A DNA stretch of 64,000 bases from contig NZ_JAFCAR010000003.1 in the NCBI RefSeq assembly GCF_016820245.1, positions 515,001 through 579,000 on the forward strand. Reading direction: 5' to 3'. The DNA comes from Jannaschia sp. Os4 (lineage in GTDB: Bacteria > Pseudomonadota > Alphaproteobacteria > Rhodobacterales > Rhodobacteraceae). Within the stretch, counting starts at the first letter, position 1. Every line of letters starts with the position of its first letter. Of this stretch, positions 46,449 to 57,628 are shown one piece after another. The notes beneath the pieces are model-generated. The model had not been told where the DNA came from and searched no databases. It saw nothing but the letters and a program-made list of their open reading frames with translations. The position numbers and the translations under genes were made by a program.

Positions 46449-47059
46449 CCGTCGCCGCCCTCGCCTTCTACCTCTTCGCGCTGTCCACGGTGACCGGCGG
46501 CCTGATGACCGTCGTCAGCCGCAACCCGGTGCACTCGGTGCTGTGGCTGATCCTTGCCTTCCTCTCGACCGCGGGGCTCTTCGTCCTCGTGGGGGCCGAG
46601 TTCGTCGCGATGCTGCTCGTGATCGTCTACGTGGGCGCGGTCGCGGTGCTCTTCCTCTTCGTGGTGATGATGCTGGACGTCGACTTCGCCGAACTGAAGG
46701 CCGAGATGGCGCGCTACATGCCGCTCGCCCTCCTGATCGGCGTCGTCCTCCTGATGCAGCTGGCGCTGGCCTTCGGCGTCTGGGAGGCGGCGGAGGGCGT
46801 GGTCGTGGCGAGCGGACTGGACGCACTTCCCCCGGTGGCCGAGGCGAACACGGCCGCGCTGGGCCTGATCCTCTACGACGACTACTTCCTGATGTTCCAG
46901 CTCTCGGGGCTGATCCTCTTGGTCGCCATGATCGGGGCCATCGCCCTGACGCTGCGCCACCGGGCGGACGTCAAGCGGCAGAACATCGTGCAGCAGGTGC
47001 TGCGCGACCCGGCCAAGGCGATGAACGTCTCGGACGTGCAGCCGGGGCAGGGGCTCTAG
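46445..47059 (+). CDS. nuoJ: NADH-quinone oxidoreductase subunit J
   Basis: NuoJ is a five-helix membrane subunit of complex I. The 204-residue protein has the family's first three helices, with [15 protein letters not shown] and [20 protein letters not shown] (the pi-bulge helix), then two more and a basic end. It is coupled to the preceding gene by ATGA. A microprotein gene follows before nuoK. Confidence 0.97.
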   Translation: MTVAALAFYLFALSTVTGGLMTVVSRNPVHSVLWLILAFLSTAGLFVLVGAEFVAMLLVIVYVGAVAVLFLFVVMMLDVDFAELKAEMARYMPLALLIGVVLLMQLALAFGVWEAAEGVVVASGLDALPPVAEANTAALGLILYDDYFLMFQLSGLILLVAMIGAIALTLRHRADVKRQNIVQQVLRDPAKAMNVSDVQPGQGL

Positions 47060-47091
47060 GCCGAGCAGAGGTTCAACCGGAGGAGACCGCC

Positions 47092-47169
47092 ATGTCCCGC
47101 ACGACGCTCATCATCATCATCGTGGTCCTCGTGATCCTCATCTTCGGTGGATTCAGCTTCATCGGCTGA
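47092..47169 (+). CDS. 25-residue single-helix membrane microprotein
   Basis: This tiny gene encodes a basic start (MSRTT), one hydrophobic helix of Ile/Val/Leu ([15 protein letters not shown]) and the end FSFIG. An ideal ribosome site, GGAGGAGACC, lies 4 bases before the ATG, and it fills the gap between nuoJ and nuoK on the same strand; the combination makes it a likely real gene. It is too small for a family call. A complex I-associated helix, like small supernumerary subunits, is a guess. Confidence 0.6.
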   Translation: MSRTTLIIIIVVLVILIFGGFSFIG

Positions 47170-47183
47170 CCGCGCGCCTTGAA

Positions 47184-47228
47184 GCCCGCCGCCCCACGGG
47201 GCAGAGGGGCACACGAACGACGGCGGGC
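47184..47228 (+). repeat. Nested hairpin between the microprotein gene and nuoK
   Basis: GCCCGCCG (47184-47191) pairs with CGGCGGGC (47221-47228); inside is the small hairpin GCCCC-AC-GGGGC (47191-47202, sharing one base). It lies inside the operon and could protect or process the mRNA. No U tract follows. Confidence 0.45.
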
Positions 47229-47264
47229 CGCCCGACCCGCCCCCGACGACCGGAAAGGGCCGAC

Positions 47265-47570
47265 ATGATCGGACTGGAGCACTACCTCACCGTCGCGGCG
47301 GCGCTGTTCGTCATCGGCGTGTTCGGCATCTTCCTGAACCGCAAGAACGTCATCATCATCCTGATGTCGATCGAGCTGATCCTGCTGGCGGTGAACATCA
47401 ACTTCGTCGCCTTCTCGGGCTTCCTCGGGGACCTCTCGGGGCAGGTGTTCACGCTCTTCGTCCTGACCGTCGCGGCGGCCGAGGCGGCGATCGGGCTGGC
47501 GATCCTCGTCTGCTTCTTCCGCAACCGCGGCACCATCGACGTCGAAGACGTCAACGTCATGAAGGGCTGA
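47265..47570 (+). CDS. nuoK: NADH-quinone oxidoreductase subunit K
   Basis: NuoK is the small three-helix antiporter-like subunit. The 101-residue protein has the conserved Glu residues within membrane helices ([14 protein letters not shown] and [14 protein letters not shown]) and the [12 protein letters not shown] motif. GGAAAGGGCC is the ribosome site. nuoL follows after 6 bases. Confidence 0.98.
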   Translation: MIGLEHYLTVAAALFVIGVFGIFLNRKNVIIILMSIELILLAVNINFVAFSGFLGDLSGQVFTLFVLTVAAAEAAIGLAILVCFFRNRGTIDVEDVNVMKG

Positions 47571-47576
47571 CGGCAG

Positions 47577-49667
47577 ATGCTCGGAACGATCCTCACCGCG
47601 CCCCTGCTCGGCGCCCTCGTCTGCGGCTTCATGTGGAAGCTGATTGGCGAGCGGCCCGCGATGATCTTCGCGACCGTGGGCGTGTTCCTGTCGGCGATCC
47701 TGTCGTGGATCGTGTTCCTGACCCACGACCCCTACGTGGTGGAGCGCGTCGTACTGCTGTCGTGGATCGAGAGCGGGTCGCTGGCCACCGAGTGGGCCAT
47801 CCGGCTGGACCGCCTGACCTCGGTGATGCTGATCGTGGTGACGACCGTCTCGGCGCTCGTCCACCTCTACAGCTTCGGCTACATGGACCACGACCCGCAG
47901 TGGCGCGAGGGCGAGACCTACAAGCCCCGCTTCTTCGCCTACCTGTCCTTCTTCACCTTCGCGATGCTGTCGCTGGTCACGGCGGACAACCTGCTCCAGC
48001 TCTTCTTCGGCTGGGAGGGCGTGGGCGTCGCCTCCTACCTCCTGATCGGGTTCTACTGGCGCAAGCCCTCGGCGGGCGCGGCCGCGATGAAGGCGTTCAT
48101 CGTCAACCGCGTCGGCGACTTCGCCTTCCTGCTCGGCATCTTCGCCATCTTCCTGCTGACCGACTCGATCCAGTTCTCGGTCATCTTCCCGCTGGCCCCG
48201 CAGATCGCCGAGACGTCGATCCACTTCCTCTGGCGCGACTGGAACGCGGCCGAGCTGGTCGCGGTGCTGCTGTTCGTCGGCGCGATGGGCAAGTCGGCGC
48301 AGCTGGGCCTGCACACGTGGCTGCCCGACGCGATGGAGGGGCCGACCCCCGTCTCGGCGCTGATCCACGCGGCGACGATGGTCACGGCGGGCGTGTTCCT
48401 CGTCTGCCGCATGTCGCCCGTCATGGAGTTCGCGGACGCGGCCATGGGCTTCGTCGTGATCGTGGGCGCGGCGACGGCCTTCGTCGCGGCGACGATCGGG
48501 CTGGTGCAGACCGACATCAAGCGCGTCATCGCCTACTCCACCATGTCGCAGCTGGGCTACATGTTCGTGGCGGCGGGGCTGGGCGCCTACTCGGTCGCGA
48601 TGTTCCACCTGCTGACCCACGCCTTCTTCAAGGCGATGCTGTTCCTCGGCGCGGGCTCGGTCATCCACGCGATGCACCACGAGCAGGACATGCGGAACTA
48701 CGGCGGGCTGCGGAAGAAGATCCCTTACACCTTCTGGGCCATGATGATCGGCACGCTGGCCATCACCGGCGTCGGCATCCCGCTCCTCTACATCGGCTTC
48801 CCGGTGGGCTTCGCGGGCTTCGTCTCGAAGGACGCCATCATCGAGAGCGCGTGGGCCGGCGCGCCCTTGGCCTTCTGGGTGCTGGTGGTCTCGGCGGCGC
48901 TGACGTCGTTCTACTCGTGGCGCCTGATGTTCCTGACCTTCTACGGCGATCCGCGCGGCGACAAGCACACCCACGACCACGCCCACGAGTCCCCGCTCGT
49001 GATGACGATCCCGCTGGGCGTCCTCGCCGTCGGCTCGGTGCTGGCGGGGATGGTGTGGTACGGCGGCTTCTTCAAGTCGCAGGAAAGCGTGGACAGGTTC
49101 TTCGGCACCGTGCCCGTCGAGGGCTACGCCGCCACGCTGGACCCGACCCCGTGGTCCGGCGCGGCCTTCGCCGCCGGCGAGGCGGAGCCGTCCGAGCGCC
49201 CGCTGCAGGAGCCGGGGCAGGGCGGCATCTACGTCGCCCCCGACAACCACATCATCCACGAGGCGCATCTCGTGCCCGTGTGGGTGAGGCTCTCGCCCTT
49301 CCTCGCGATGCTCGCGGGGCTGGGGATGGCGTGGCTCTTCTACATGAAGCGCGGCTCGACCCTGCCGGGCGACTGGGCGCGCACGGTCCAGCCGCTCTAC
49401 CGATTCCTGCTCAACAAGTGGTACTTCGACGAGATCTACGACGCCGTCTTCGTCCGGCCCGCCAAGACCTTGGGCCGCTGGCTCTGGAAGGGCGGGGACG
49501 GGGCGGCCATCGACGGCACGCTCAACGGCACGGCGATGGGCTTCATCCCGCTTCTGACGCGCGCCGTGAACCGCGCGCAGTCCGGATACGTGTTCACCTA
49601 CGCCTTCGCGATGGTGCTGGGCCTCGTGGTCCTGATCACGTGGATGACGATCGCCCAAGGATCCTGA
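47577..49667 (+). CDS. nuoL: NADH-quinone oxidoreductase subunit L
   Basis: NuoL is the distal antiporter-like proton-pumping subunit with the long lateral helix. The 696-residue protein has [17 protein letters not shown], the [30 protein letters not shown] region in the pieces [16 protein letters not shown] and HAATMVTAG, and the C-terminal lateral extension. The size is normal. Confidence 0.98.
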   Translation: MLGTILTAPLLGALVCGFMWKLIGERPAMIFATVGVFLSAILSWIVFLTHDPYVVERVVLLSWIESGSLATEWAIRLDRLTSVMLIVVTTVSALVHLYSFGYMDHDPQWREGETYKPRFFAYLSFFTFAMLSLVTADNLLQLFFGWEGVGVASYLLIGFYWRKPSAGAAAMKAFIVNRVGDFAFLLGIFAIFLLTDSIQFSVIFPLAPQIAETSIHFLWRDWNAAELVAVLLFVGAMGKSAQLGLHTWLPDAMEGPTPVSALIHAATMVTAGVFLVCRMSPVMEFADAAMGFVVIVGAATAFVAATIGLVQTDIKRVIAYSTMSQLGYMFVAAGLGAYSVAMFHLLTHAFFKAMLFLGAGSVIHAMHHEQDMRNYGGLRKKIPYTFWAMMIGTLAITGVGIPLLYIGFPVGFAGFVSKDAIIESAWAGAPLAFWVLVVSAALTSFYSWRLMFLTFYGDPRGDKHTHDHAHESPLVMTIPLGVLAVGSVLAGMVWYGGFFKSQESVDRFFGTVPVEGYAATLDPTPWSGAAFAAGEAEPSERPLQEPGQGGIYVAPDNHIIHEAHLVPVWVRLSPFLAMLAGLGMAWLFYMKRGSTLPGDWARTVQPLYRFLLNKWYFDEIYDAVFVRPAKTLGRWLWKGGDGAAIDGTLNGTAMGFIPLLTRAVNRAQSGYVFTYAFAMVLGLVVLITWMTIAQGS

Positions 49668-49671
49668 CGAC

Positions 49672-51219
49672 ATGGCCTCCTCGCTCCTCAGCCTGACGAT
49701 CTTCACCCCCGCCGTGGCGGCGCTGATCATGGCCGTCCTCTTGCGCGCCGACGACGAGGCCGGGCGCCGCAACGCCAAGTGGCTGGCGCTGGCCGCCACC
49801 TCGCTCACCTTCGTCATCTCGCTCTTCGTGCTCGCGGGGTTCGAGCCGGCGAACACGGAGTTCCAGTTCGTCGAGGAGCGTGCGTGGCTGCTCGGCCTGA
49901 CCTACAAGCTGGGCGTGGACGGCATCTCGATCCTGTTCGTGATGCTGACGACCTTCCTGATGCCGCTCGTGATCCTGTCCTGCTGGGATGTCGAGGACCG
50001 CATCAAGGAGTACATGATCGCGTTCCTCCTGCTGGAGACGCTGATGCTCGGCGTGTTCTGCGCGCTGGACCTGATCCTGTTCTACCTCTTCTTCGAGGCG
50101 GGCCTGATCCCGATGTTCCTGATCATCGGCATCTGGGGCGGGGCCAACCGCATCTACGCGGCGTTCAAGTTCTTCCTCTACACGCTGTTCGGCTCGGTCC
50201 TGATGCTGATCGCGATGATCGCGATGTATCTCGACGCGGGCACCACCGACATCGCGCTCCTGCTGGACCACGCCTTCGACTTCGGCACGGTCGAGGTGCT
50301 GGGCGTCCAGATCGTCGGCGGCCTCCAGACGCTGCTCTGGCTGGCCTTCTTTGCCTCCTTCGCGGTCAAGATGCCGATGTGGCCGGTCCATACGTGGCTG
50401 CCCGACGCGCACGTGCAGGCGCCGACCGCCGGATCGGTCGTGCTGGCGGCCATCCTGCTCAAGATGGGGGGCTACGGCTTCCTGCGCTTCTCGCTGCCGA
50501 TGTTCCCCGTGGGCAGTGAAGTGATGGGGCCGCTGGTCCTGTGGATGTCGGCCATCGCCGTGGTCTGGGCCTCGCTCGTGGCGCTCGTGCAGGAGGACAT
50601 GAAGAAGCTCATCGCCTACTCGTCGGTCGCGCACATGGCCTACGTCACGGCGGGCATCTTCGCCGCCAATCAGCAGGGGATCGACGGCGCCATCTTCCAG
50701 ATGATCAGCCACGGGTTCATCTCGGGCGCGCTGTTCCTCTGCGTCGGCGTGATCTACGACCGGATGCACACGCGCGACATCGACGCCTATGGCGGCCTCG
50801 TGAACCGGATGCCGGCCTACGCGCTGATCTTCCTGCTCTTCACGATGGCGAACGTCGGCCTGCCGGGCACGTCCGGCTTCGTGGGCGAGTTCCTGTCGCT
50901 GATGGGCATCTTCCAAGCCAACACGTGGGTGGCACTGGTGATGTGCACGGGCGTCATCCTGTCGGCGGCCTACGCGCTGTGGCTGTTCCGCCGGGTGGTG
51001 TTCGGGGACCTCATCAAGGAGTCGCTCCGCTCCATCACCGACATGACCGCGCGCGAGCGGATGACCTTCGCGCCGCTGGTGTTCTTCACCATCCTCCTGG
51101 GGGTCTACCCGTCCCTCGTCACCGACATCATCGGCCCCTCCGTCGCTGCCCTCGTGGGCGAGTACGAGGTGGCCACCGCCGCGTTCGAGACCGCGAACGC
51201 CGTCGCCAGCGCCGAGTGA
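49672..51219 (+). CDS. nuoM: NADH-quinone oxidoreductase subunit M
   Basis: NuoM is an antiporter-like pump subunit of the membrane arm. The 515-residue protein has [18 protein letters not shown], the pump Lys and Glu in their usual helices ([20 protein letters not shown]), and [15 protein letters not shown]. It starts 4 bases after nuoL. Confidence 0.98.
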   Translation: MASSLLSLTIFTPAVAALIMAVLLRADDEAGRRNAKWLALAATSLTFVISLFVLAGFEPANTEFQFVEERAWLLGLTYKLGVDGISILFVMLTTFLMPLVILSCWDVEDRIKEYMIAFLLLETLMLGVFCALDLILFYLFFEAGLIPMFLIIGIWGGANRIYAAFKFFLYTLFGSVLMLIAMIAMYLDAGTTDIALLLDHAFDFGTVEVLGVQIVGGLQTLLWLAFFASFAVKMPMWPVHTWLPDAHVQAPTAGSVVLAAILLKMGGYGFLRFSLPMFPVGSEVMGPLVLWMSAIAVVWASLVALVQEDMKKLIAYSSVAHMAYVTAGIFAANQQGIDGAIFQMISHGFISGALFLCVGVIYDRMHTRDIDAYGGLVNRMPAYALIFLLFTMANVGLPGTSGFVGEFLSLMGIFQANTWVALVMCTGVILSAAYALWLFRRVVFGDLIKESLRSITDMTARERMTFAPLVFFTILLGVYPSLVTDIIGPSVAALVGEYEVATAAFETANAVASAE

Positions 51220-51223
51220 TCCC

Positions 51224-52657
51224 ATGACCGCGAACCTCGAAGCCATCCTCCCCGAGATCGTCCTCGCCGTCTACGCGATGGGCGGGCTGCTCTGGGCGGT
51301 CTACACGGGCAAGGACGCCACCGCGAAGGGGATGATCTGGATCACCTCCGCCGTGCTGTTCCTCGTCGGCCTCTGGATCGCGCTGGCCGGCGACCCTGTC
51401 GTCGCCTTCGACGGCTTCCTCGTCCGAGACGGCTTCGCGCGCTTCGCGCAGTGCACGATCCTCTTCTCCGCCGCGACCGTGCTGGTGATGGGGCAGGACT
51501 ACATGGCCCGGAACGGGCTGATGAAGTTCGAGTATCCGCTGATCGTCGTCCTCGCCGTCATCGGCATGATGGTGATGGTCGGCGCGGGCAACCTCCTGAC
51601 CCTCTACATGGGCCTCGAGCTGCAGTCGCTGTCGCTCTACGTGCTGGCTGCGATGCAGCGTGACTCCGTCCGCTCGACCGAGGCGGGGCTCAAGTACTTC
51701 GTCCTCGGCGCGATCTCGAGCGGACTGCTGCTCTACGGCATCTCGCTGACCTACGGCTACACCGGGACGCTCGACTTCGCGGGCGTGATCGTGGCCGCCG
51801 CCGATGGCGAGATGGCGCTGGGCCTGCTCTTCGGCCTCGTGTTCATGCTGTCGGGGCTGGCCTTCAAGGTCTCGGCGGCGCCGTTCCACATGTGGACGCC
51901 CGACGTCTACGAGGGCTCGCCCACCCCCGTCACCGCCTTCATGGCAACCGCGCCCAAGGTCGCGGCGATGGGCATGTTCGCCCGCGTCACCCACGACGCC
52001 TTCGGCGGCGCGGTGAACGACTGGCAGCAGATCGTGGCCCTCCTTTCGGTCCTGTCGATGTTCGTCGGCGCCATCGCCGCCATCGGCCAGCGCGACCTCA
52101 AGCGGCTGATGGCCTACTCCTCGATCAACCACATGGGCTTCGCGCTGATGGGTCTGGCCGCCGGCACCGCCTTCGGGGTGCAGGCGATGCTGCTCTACAT
52201 GGCGATCTACGTGGTGATGAACATCGGCACCTTCGCCTTCATCCTCGCGATGACCCGCGACGGGCGCGAGGACACCGACATCGCCGCCCTGAACCAGCTG
52301 GGCACCCGCCGCCCCGGACAGGCGCTCGCCATGCTGGTCCTGCTGTTCAGCCTCGCGGGCATCCCGCCGATGGTGGGCTTCTTCGCCAAGCTCTACGTGC
52401 TGCAGGCGGCGATCGACGCAGGCCTGCTCTGGCTCGCCATCCTCGGCGTGATTGCCACCGTGATCGGCGCGTTCTACTACCTGCGCCTCGTCTACTTCAT
52501 CTACTTCGGCGAGTCCGAGGGCGAGGTCGAGACGCCGATGGGCGCCGTGCAATGGGCCGCCCTCGCGGTCGCCGCGATCGTCATGGTCGCGGGCGTCGTG
52601 AACCTCTTCGGCCTCGAGGGCGTGGCGGCGGCGGCGGCGGCGACGCTTGTCCTCTGA
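51224..52657 (+). CDS. nuoN: NADH-quinone oxidoreductase subunit N
   Basis: NuoN is the third antiporter-like subunit and the last nuo gene. The 477-residue protein has [37 protein letters not shown] and [14 protein letters not shown]. The birA frame begins 11 bases before its stop. Confidence 0.98.
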   Translation: MTANLEAILPEIVLAVYAMGGLLWAVYTGKDATAKGMIWITSAVLFLVGLWIALAGDPVVAFDGFLVRDGFARFAQCTILFSAATVLVMGQDYMARNGLMKFEYPLIVVLAVIGMMVMVGAGNLLTLYMGLELQSLSLYVLAAMQRDSVRSTEAGLKYFVLGAISSGLLLYGISLTYGYTGTLDFAGVIVAAADGEMALGLLFGLVFMLSGLAFKVSAAPFHMWTPDVYEGSPTPVTAFMATAPKVAAMGMFARVTHDAFGGAVNDWQQIVALLSVLSMFVGAIAAIGQRDLKRLMAYSSINHMGFALMGLAAGTAFGVQAMLLYMAIYVVMNIGTFAFILAMTRDGREDTDIAALNQLGTRRPGQALAMLVLLFSLAGIPPMVGFFAKLYVLQAAIDAGLLWLAILGVIATVIGAFYYLRLVYFIYFGESEGEVETPMGAVQWAALAVAAIVMVAGVVNLFGLEGVAAAAAATLVL

Positions 52658-53342
52658 GATCCTGATCCTCGACGAGGTCGACTCGACCTCGGAGGAAGCC
52701 AAGCGCCACGCGCCCCCGGTGTGGGTGATGGCCCGCCGCCAGACCGCCGCGCGGGGCCGCCGGGGCCGTGCATGGTCCATGCCGCCCGGCAACTTCGCCG
52801 CGTCCCACGCCTTCCGCCCGCCGGGTGGTCCCGCCGATTGGGCGCTGCGCTCCTTCTCCGCCGCGCTGGCCCTCCACGACGCGCTCGCCGACCTCGCCGT
52901 CGCGGGCCTGTCGCTGAAGTGGCCCAACGACGTCCTACGCGACGGCGGCAAGCTCGCGGGCATCCTGCTCGAGTCCCCCGGCGACGGCGTGCTGGTGATC
53001 GGCTGGGGCGTGAACCTCGCCGCCGCGCCCGACGCCGTGGAGGCGGGCGGAACGCTCCCCGCCGCATTGGACGGGACCATCGCCCCGGAGACGCTGCTCG
53101 ACGCGCTGGTCCCCGCCTTCGCCGCGCGCGAGGCCGAACTGGCCGAAGGCGGCTTCGCCCCGATCCGCGCGGCGTGGCTGGCCCGCGCGGCCCGCATCGG
53201 CCAGCCGGTCGTCGCACGCACGATGCGCGACACCCTCCACGGAACCTTCGACGACATCGACGCGTCGGGCCATCTGATCCTGAAGACGCCCGCGGGTCCG
53301 GTCCCCATTGCCGCCGCCGACCTGTACTTCGAGGGGGCCTGA
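52647..53342 (+). CDS. birA: Biotin--[acetyl-CoA-carboxylase] ligase, class I
   Basis: BirA makes biotinyl-AMP and biotinylates the carboxylase BCCP. The 231-residue protein has [10 protein letters not shown], the biotinyl-AMP motif [15 protein letters not shown] and GKLAGILLE. There is no N-terminal winged helix, so it is an enzyme only and not a repressor. The start is the TTG at 52647, overlapping nuoN by 11 bases. Confidence 0.94.
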   Translation: MSSEILILDEVDSTSEEAKRHAPPVWVMARRQTAARGRRGRAWSMPPGNFAASHAFRPPGGPADWALRSFSAALALHDALADLAVAGLSLKWPNDVLRDGGKLAGILLESPGDGVLVIGWGVNLAAAPDAVEAGGTLPAALDGTIAPETLLDALVPAFAAREAELAEGGFAPIRAAWLARAARIGQPVVARTMRDTLHGTFDDIDASGHLILKTPAGPVPIAAADLYFEGA

Positions 53343-53343
53343 C

Positions 53344-54153
53344 ATGTTGCTCGCCATCGACTGCGGCAACACGAACACCGTCTTCGCCATCCTCGACCTC
53401 GGACGGAACGGGGGCGACCGCACCGTCGCCTCCTACCGGATGAAGACCGACCACGCCCGGACAGCCGACCAGTACTATGGCTGGCTGCGTAACATGATGA
53501 ACCTCGAAGGCGTGGAGGCGACGATCACCGCCTGCATCGTGTCCTCCACGGTGCCGCGTGTCGTCTTCAACCTGCGCGTCCTGTGCGACCGCTACTTCGA
53601 CCTCCGGCCCCGCGTGGTGGGCAAGCCCGACTGCGCCCTCCCGGCCGAGCCGCGCGTCGACGCCGGCACGACTGTCGGCCCCGACCGCCTCGTGAACACG
53701 GCCGCGGCCTACGACCGGCACGGGGGCGACGCCATCGTCGTGGACTTCGGCACCGCCACCACCTTCGACGTGGTGGACCACGACGGCGCCTATGTCGGCG
53801 GGGTCATCGCGCCCGGCGTGAACCTCTCGCTGGAGGCGCTGCACATGGCCGCCGCCGCCCTGCCGCATGTCGACATCACCAAGCCGCAGGCCGTGGTGGG
53901 CACTAACACGGTGGCCTGCATGCAGTCCGGCATCTTCTGGGGCTACGTCGGCCTCATCAAGGAAATCACCGCCCGCATCCGGGGTGAACGCGCCGATCTC
54001 CTGAAGGGCGCGCCGATGAAGGTGGTGGCGACGGGGGGCCTCGCGCCGCTCTTCGCCGCCGCCGAGGACCTCTTCGATGCGATCGAGGACGACCTGACGA
54101 TCCACGGCCTGACCGTGATCCACCGATACAACGAAGGACTATCGAATGGCTGA
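53344..54153 (+). CDS. coaX: Type III pantothenate kinase
   Basis: CoaX phosphorylates pantothenate, the first step of coenzyme A synthesis. The 269-residue protein has the ASKHA motifs AIDCGNTNT (phosphate 1), VGPDRLVNTAAAY and VDFGTATTFDVV. It follows birA with one base between, and overlaps rnj by 8 bases. Confidence 0.96.
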   Translation: MLLAIDCGNTNTVFAILDLGRNGGDRTVASYRMKTDHARTADQYYGWLRNMMNLEGVEATITACIVSSTVPRVVFNLRVLCDRYFDLRPRVVGKPDCALPAEPRVDAGTTVGPDRLVNTAAAYDRHGGDAIVVDFGTATTFDVVDHDGAYVGGVIAPGVNLSLEALHMAAAALPHVDITKPQAVVGTNTVACMQSGIFWGYVGLIKEITARIRGERADLLKGAPMKVVATGGLAPLFAAAEDLFDAIEDDLTIHGLTVIHRYNEGLSNG

Positions 54154-55816
54154 CCGCCTCATCTACCTCCCGCTGGGGGGCGCCGGCGAAATCGGCATGA
54201 ACGCCTACGTCTACGGCTACGGCAAGCCGGGGAAGGAGCGCCTGATCCTCGTGGATCTGGGCATCGGCTTCTCCGACATGGACACCACGCCCGGCGTCGA
54301 CGTGATCCTGCCCAACCTCGACTACCTGACCGACAACCTCGACCGGCTGGAGGCAATCTTCGTCACCCACGCCCACGAGGACCACGTCGGCGGCGTGGGT
54401 CGCCTGTGGCACCTGCTCAAGAAGCCGGTCCACTGCCGCAAGTTCACCGCCAACATCGCGGCGCGCAAGATGGACGACGCGGGCGCCGACACCGACGCGC
54501 TCCACGTGGCCGAGCCCTTTCCCGCGATGGTCGAGGCGGGGCCGTTCAAGGTGGGCTTCCTGCCCGTCTCCCACTCCATCCCCGAGAACTCGGCGCTGGT
54601 GATCGACACGCCCGCCGGCCGCGTCATCCACACGGGCGACTTCAAGGTCGACCTCACCCCCGGCGTGGGCGAGCCCTTCGACGCCGACCTCATCCGCGAG
54701 GCCGCGAAGGACGGGGTCCGCGCCCTCGTCTGCGACTCGACCAACGTGTTCTCCAAGCAGGAGGGCCGGTCCGAGGCCCTCGTCGGCCCCGAGATCCGCG
54801 AGCTGGTGAAGTCCTGCGAGGGCATGGTCGTCGCCACCACCTTCGCCTCCAACGTCGCGCGCCTGCAGTCGCTGGCCGAGGCGGGGCGCGACGCGGGCCG
54901 CTCCATCTGCCTGATGGGCCGCGCCATGCGCCGCATGACCGAGGCCGCCGTCGAGACCGGGGTGCTGACCGACTTCCCCGCCACCATCTCGCCCGAGGAG
55001 GCGGCCGACGTGCCGCGCGGCAACCTCATGCTGATCGTCACCGGCAGCCAAGGCGAGCGGCGCGCCGCCTCGGCCCAACTCTCCCAAGGCAAGTACTTCG
55101 GCATGGAGATGGCCGAGGGCGACACCTTCCTCTTCTCCTCCAAGACCATCCCCGGCAACGAGGTGGAGGTCGGGCGCATCATCAACAACTTCTCGGAGAT
55201 GGGCGTCGACGTCGTGACCGAGGAGGACGGACTCTACCACGTCTCGGGCCACGCCAACCGGCCCGACCTCGTGACGATGCACAACCTCGTCGACGCGCAG
55301 ATGGTCATCCCCATGCACGGGGAGCACCGGCATCTGCGCGCCCACGCCAAGCTGGCCGAGGAGCTGGGCCGCGCGGGCGTCGTCGCCCCCAACGGCAGCA
55401 TGGTGGACCTGTCGGGCAACCGCCCGCAGGTCGTCGAGCAGGTCGAGACGGGCCGCGTCTACATGGACGGCAACGTCCTCGTGGGGCAGTTCGACGGCGT
55501 CGTCCGCGACCGCATCCGCATGGCGCTCAACGGCCTCGTGGTCGTCTCGGTCATGGTCGACGAGGGCGACGAGGTGATGGAGGACGCGTGGGTCGAACTG
55601 CGCGGCCTGCCTGAGGTCGGGTCCGGCAACGAGGCGGTGTCCGAGGCCGTCGAGGCCGCGCTGGCCCAGAACCTCGCGCGCGTGGACCGCAAGACGGCCG
55701 ACGACGACGAGAAGCTGGAGGCGATGGTCACCAAGCGCGTGCGCCAGGTGGTGCAGGACCTGACGGGCAAGCGCCCCGAGGTGGCCGTCCTGATCACGCG
55801 GCTGATGGCGGACTGA
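54146..55816 (+). CDS. rnj: Ribonuclease J
   Basis: RNase J is a metallo-beta-lactamase/beta-CASP nuclease that processes and degrades RNA, with endo- and 5'-3' exonuclease activity. The 556-residue protein has THAHEDH (74-80), the later metal ligands in PVSHSIPEN and HTGDFK, and beta-CASP motifs (STNVFS, ATTFASNVARLQ, TGSQGE and HVSGHA). It closes the nuo-birA-coaX-rnj line; a terminator follows. Confidence 0.96.
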   Translation: MADRLIYLPLGGAGEIGMNAYVYGYGKPGKERLILVDLGIGFSDMDTTPGVDVILPNLDYLTDNLDRLEAIFVTHAHEDHVGGVGRLWHLLKKPVHCRKFTANIAARKMDDAGADTDALHVAEPFPAMVEAGPFKVGFLPVSHSIPENSALVIDTPAGRVIHTGDFKVDLTPGVGEPFDADLIREAAKDGVRALVCDSTNVFSKQEGRSEALVGPEIRELVKSCEGMVVATTFASNVARLQSLAEAGRDAGRSICLMGRAMRRMTEAAVETGVLTDFPATISPEEAADVPRGNLMLIVTGSQGERRAASAQLSQGKYFGMEMAEGDTFLFSSKTIPGNEVEVGRIINNFSEMGVDVVTEEDGLYHVSGHANRPDLVTMHNLVDAQMVIPMHGEHRHLRAHAKLAEELGRAGVVAPNGSMVDLSGNRPQVVEQVETGRVYMDGNVLVGQFDGVVRDRIRMALNGLVVVSVMVDEGDEVMEDAWVELRGLPEVGSGNEAVSEAVEAALAQNLARVDRKTADDDEKLEAMVTKRVRQVVQDLTGKRPEVAVLITRLMAD

Positions 55817-55831
55817 CGCCCGCGAACGAAG

Positions 55832-55855
55832 AAGCCCCCGCCGAGGCGGGGGCTT
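55832..55855. terminator. Terminator between rnj and the convergent DEAD-box gene
   Basis: A perfect 10-bp stem, AAGCCCCCGC (55832-55841) against 55846-55855, with the loop CGAG. T-rich flanks are present on both strands (CTTTCTCGTT, and CTTCTTCGTT on the minus strand), so it can serve both rnj and the helicase gene. Confidence 0.85.
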
Positions 55856-55909
55856 TCTCGTTCCGGCGGCGCCGTCCCGGGCCGATCGCGGGGCGGCGGT
55901 CCGAGCGGG

Positions 55910-57424
55910 TCAGCTCGCCTCCCGCCGCTCGTCGAAGCTCATCCCGATGAAGTCCGGCACGTGGTCGCCCAAGCCCATGACCCGGTCGCCGCCTCCCCCA
56001 CCGGAGCGCCCGCGGCCCCCGCGCGAGCGGCGCGATCGCTCCTCGCGGGGCTCCTCGCGCTGCGGCTCCTCGGCCTTCGCCTCCACGGGCGCGTCCTGCG
56101 CCTCGGCGGGGGCGTCCACGTCGGCCTTCGGCGCGTCGTCGTCCTTCTTGCGGCGGGAGCGCGTCCGGCTGCGGGAACGCTTGCCCTCCTCGGGCGCCGC
56201 GTCGTCCGACGGCTCCGGCGCCGCCTCGGGCTTGCCCTTCGCCCCGTCCCACGGGTTCTCGCCTCGCGGGATCGGCTGGCCGATCAGCGCCTCGATCGCG
56301 TCCACGTACTTGTCGTCCGCCGGCACCGCGATCGTGTAGGCCACGCCCGTCTTGCCCGCCCGGCCCGTCCGTCCGATCCGGTGCACGTAGTCCTCGGCGT
56401 GGCTCGGCACGTCGAAGTTGAACACGTGGCTCACGTTCGGGATGTCGAGGCCCCGCGCCGCCACGTCGGAGGCCACGAGGAACCGGACCGACCCGTCGCG
56501 GAAGCCGTCGAGGGTCCGCATCCGCACCGACTGGTCGAGGTCGCCGTGGATCGGCGAGGCGTTGTAGCCGTGGCCCTTCAGCGACTTGGCCACCACGTCG
56601 ACGTCGACCTTGCGGTTGCAGAAGATGATCCCGTTCCGGCAGTCCTCGCCGTCGCGGTCGATCAGGCTGCGCAGGATCGCGCGCTTGTCCTTGAACGCCA
56701 CGTCCCGGCGGCGGGCGGAGTGCTGCACCAGCACCTGCGTGATCGTCTCGGAGGTGGTGTTCTGCCGTGCGACCTCGATCTTCACGGGGTTCGACAGGAA
56801 CTTGTTGGTGATCCGCTCGATCTCCGGGGCCATCGTGGCCGAGAAGAACAGCGTCTGGCGCGTGAAGGGCGTCAGCTCGAAGATGCGCTCGATGTCGGGG
56901 ATGAACCCCATGTCGAGCATCCGGTCCGCCTCGTCGACGACCATGACCTGCACGCCGGTCAGCAGCAGCTTGCCGCGCTCGAAGTGGTCCAGCAGGCGGC
57001 CCGGCGTGGCGATCAGCACGTCCACGCCCCGGTCGATCAGCTGGTCCTGCTCCTTGAACGAGACGCCGCCGATCAGCAGCGCCTTCGTCAGCTTTGAGCC
57101 TTCGGCGTACTGGTCGAAGTTCTCGGCCACCTGCGCGGCCAGCTCCCGCGTCGGCGCGAGCACGAGGCTGCGCGGCATCCGCGCGCGGGCGCGGCCCTTC
57201 GACAGCATGGTGATCATCGGCAGCGTGAAGGCCGCCGTCTTGCCCGTCCCGGTCTGGGCGATGCCCAGCACGTCGCGTCCCTCCAGCGCGGGGCCGATGG
57301 CGCCCGCTTGGATCGGCGTGGGGGTGGTGTAGCCCGTAGCCTCGACGGCCTTGAGCACCTTGGGGGAGAGGTTGAGGTCCTTGAACGCCACCTGCGGGGC
57401 GTCGGTCGTGGTCTCGTCGGTCAT
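55910..57424 (-). CDS. DEAD-box ATP-dependent RNA helicase
   Basis: The 504-residue protein has the Q motif (Q39), Walker A AQTGTGKT (56-63), PTRELA, the DEAD box VDEADRMLD, SAT, and the second-domain motifs RGLDIPNV and HRIGRTGRAG. A basic, acidic and Gly-rich tail (about 395-504; RSRSRTRSRRKK, SRRSRGGRGRSGG) should bind RNA. It fits the RhlE/DeaD type and probably serves ribosome assembly or RNA decay; RNase J is its convergent neighbour. A good promoter lies 100 bases upstream. Confidence 0.95.
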   Translation of the reverse strand: MTDETTTDAPQVAFKDLNLSPKVLKAVEATGYTTPTPIQAGAIGPALEGRDVLGIAQTGTGKTAAFTLPMITMLSKGRARARMPRSLVLAPTRELAAQVAENFDQYAEGSKLTKALLIGGVSFKEQDQLIDRGVDVLIATPGRLLDHFERGKLLLTGVQVMVVDEADRMLDMGFIPDIERIFELTPFTRQTLFFSATMAPEIERITNKFLSNPVKIEVARQNTTSETITQVLVQHSARRRDVAFKDKRAILRSLIDRDGEDCRNGIIFCNRKVDVDVVAKSLKGHGYNASPIHGDLDQSVRMRTLDGFRDGSVRFLVASDVAARGLDIPNVSHVFNFDVPSHAEDYVHRIGRTGRAGKTGVAYTIAVPADDKYVDAIEALIGQPIPRGENPWDGAKGKPEAAPEPSDDAAPEEGKRSRSRTRSRRKKDDDAPKADVDAPAEAQDAPVEAKAEEPQREEPREERSRRSRGGRGRSGGGGGDRVMGLGDHVPDFIGMSFDERREAS

Positions 57425-57527
57425 TGGCGTCCTGATGTGAGGTCCGGATCGGTCCGGCCCTGTGGAGGAGCGCCCGGTTCCTTCGCGCCCCATATCGGTC
57501 GTGGCCCGCGCCTTCGCGGGCGCGGCA

Positions 57528-57556
57528 CCGCTAGCAGAGGGCCGCGAACCCGTCAA
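57528..57556 (-). promoter_or_regulatory. Probable promoter of the DEAD-box helicase gene
   Basis: On the minus strand TTGACG (57556-57551) and TAGCGG (57533-57528) are 17 bases apart. The -10 again starts within GCTAG. The leader to the ATG is about 100 bases and contains CCGATATGGGG, the reverse complement of a motif like that before the nuo promoter. Confidence 0.6.
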
Positions 57557-57628
57557 ACGAGGGGCCGGCCCTCATGGCAGATCGGCATCGCGCATCATTC
57601 TTGCAAGGGGGATCGCCGCGCCGCCGCA

